From Burkholderiaceae bacterium (GTDB lineage Bacteria; Pseudomonadota; Gammaproteobacteria; Burkholderiales; Burkholderiaceae_C), in NCBI GenBank assembly GCA_017999135.1, contig JAGOBT010000222.1:1-5911 (forward strand): a stretch of DNA of 5,911 nucleotides, written 5' to 3'. The position numbers and the translations under genes were made by a program. Shown here piece after piece: positions 5,845-5,911 of the stretch (position 1 is its first letter; each line of letters opens with the position of its first letter). The notes under the pieces are model-generated. The model was given only the letters and a program-made list of their open reading frames with translations, was not told the DNA's origin and searched no databases.

Positions 5845-5911
5845 TCAGGCCTGGCGCGCCCAGCCGGCCAGCTCGTCGTAGGTGGTTTCGCCGCGCTTGC
5901 GCTGCAGCACC
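5845..5911 (-). CDS. C-terminal end of an unidentified protein (partial, 5' end outside window)
   Basis: The minus-strand frame entering from the right edge gives 21 residues, beginning VLQRKRG and ending TTYDELAGWARQA, then TGA at 5847-5845. Codon choice is strongly G/C at third positions, as in the neighbouring genes, and the stop is followed by an inverted repeat and the less GC-rich intergenic region, which supports a true gene end. The tail looks like a short amphipathic helix and is not enough to name a family. The gene lies upstream of accB in the same direction but 307 bp away, so it is probably a separate transcription unit. Confidence 0.5.
   Translation of the reverse strand, partial: VLQRKRGETTYDELAGWARQA

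Noticed and set aside
1..5911. CRISPR array, transposase, tRNA or rRNA gene, toxin-antitoxin pair, phage or defence genes
   Set aside because: I saw no regularly spaced repeats, cloverleaf sequences or matching proteins; the window is filled by core genes on both strands.

Overview
This window is a GC-rich (roughly 70% G+C by eye), densely packed chromosomal housekeeping locus. Gene content, gene order (accB-accC-prmA-zinc-ribbon DUF3426 gene-PfkB kinase) and protein style point to a betaproteobacterium, most likely Burkholderiales of the Rubrivivax/Leptothrix/Ideonella kind. That placement is inference; no search was possible.

Layout. On the plus strand, the last 47 codons of an unidentified gene (1-144) overlap the start of aroQ (141-605, type II 3-dehydroquinate dehydratase) by ATGA. 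aroQ runs head-on into the end of a minus-strand operon, with only 15 bp between the two stop codons. Read in its own direction, from high to low coordinates, that operon is: accB (biotin carboxyl carrier protein, 5537-5076), accC (biotin carboxylase, 5055-3706), prmA (ribosomal protein L11 methyltransferase, 3591-2689), a zinc-ribbon single-pass membrane protein (DUF3426, 2621-1566) and a PfkB-family kinase resembling mycobacterial adenosine kinase (1535-621). Upstream of accB lies a 307-bp non-coding stretch (5538-5844) that should hold the operon promoter, and before it the last 21 codons of another minus-strand gene (5845-5911).

How the genes fit together. AccB and AccC form the biotin carboxylase half-reaction of acetyl-CoA carboxylase, the committed step of fatty acid synthesis. 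PrmA modifies the ribosome. The DUF3426 protein is a probable envelope protein of unknown role. The terminal kinase probably works in nucleoside salvage. AroQ belongs to the shikimate pathway; in many proteobacteria it sits directly upstream of accB, but here it lies at the far end of the cluster, convergent with it.

Non-coding structure is the most distinctive part: a hairpin-rich element in the accC-prmA gap that resembles intergenic repeats recalled from Burkholderiales, a stem-loop whose arms contain both convergent stop codons, a GC hairpin just before the kinase start, and several inverted repeats in the accB leader. I found no CRISPR array, mobile element, tRNA, rRNA, toxin-antitoxin pair or defence system, and nothing that looks like an undescribed multi-gene system.
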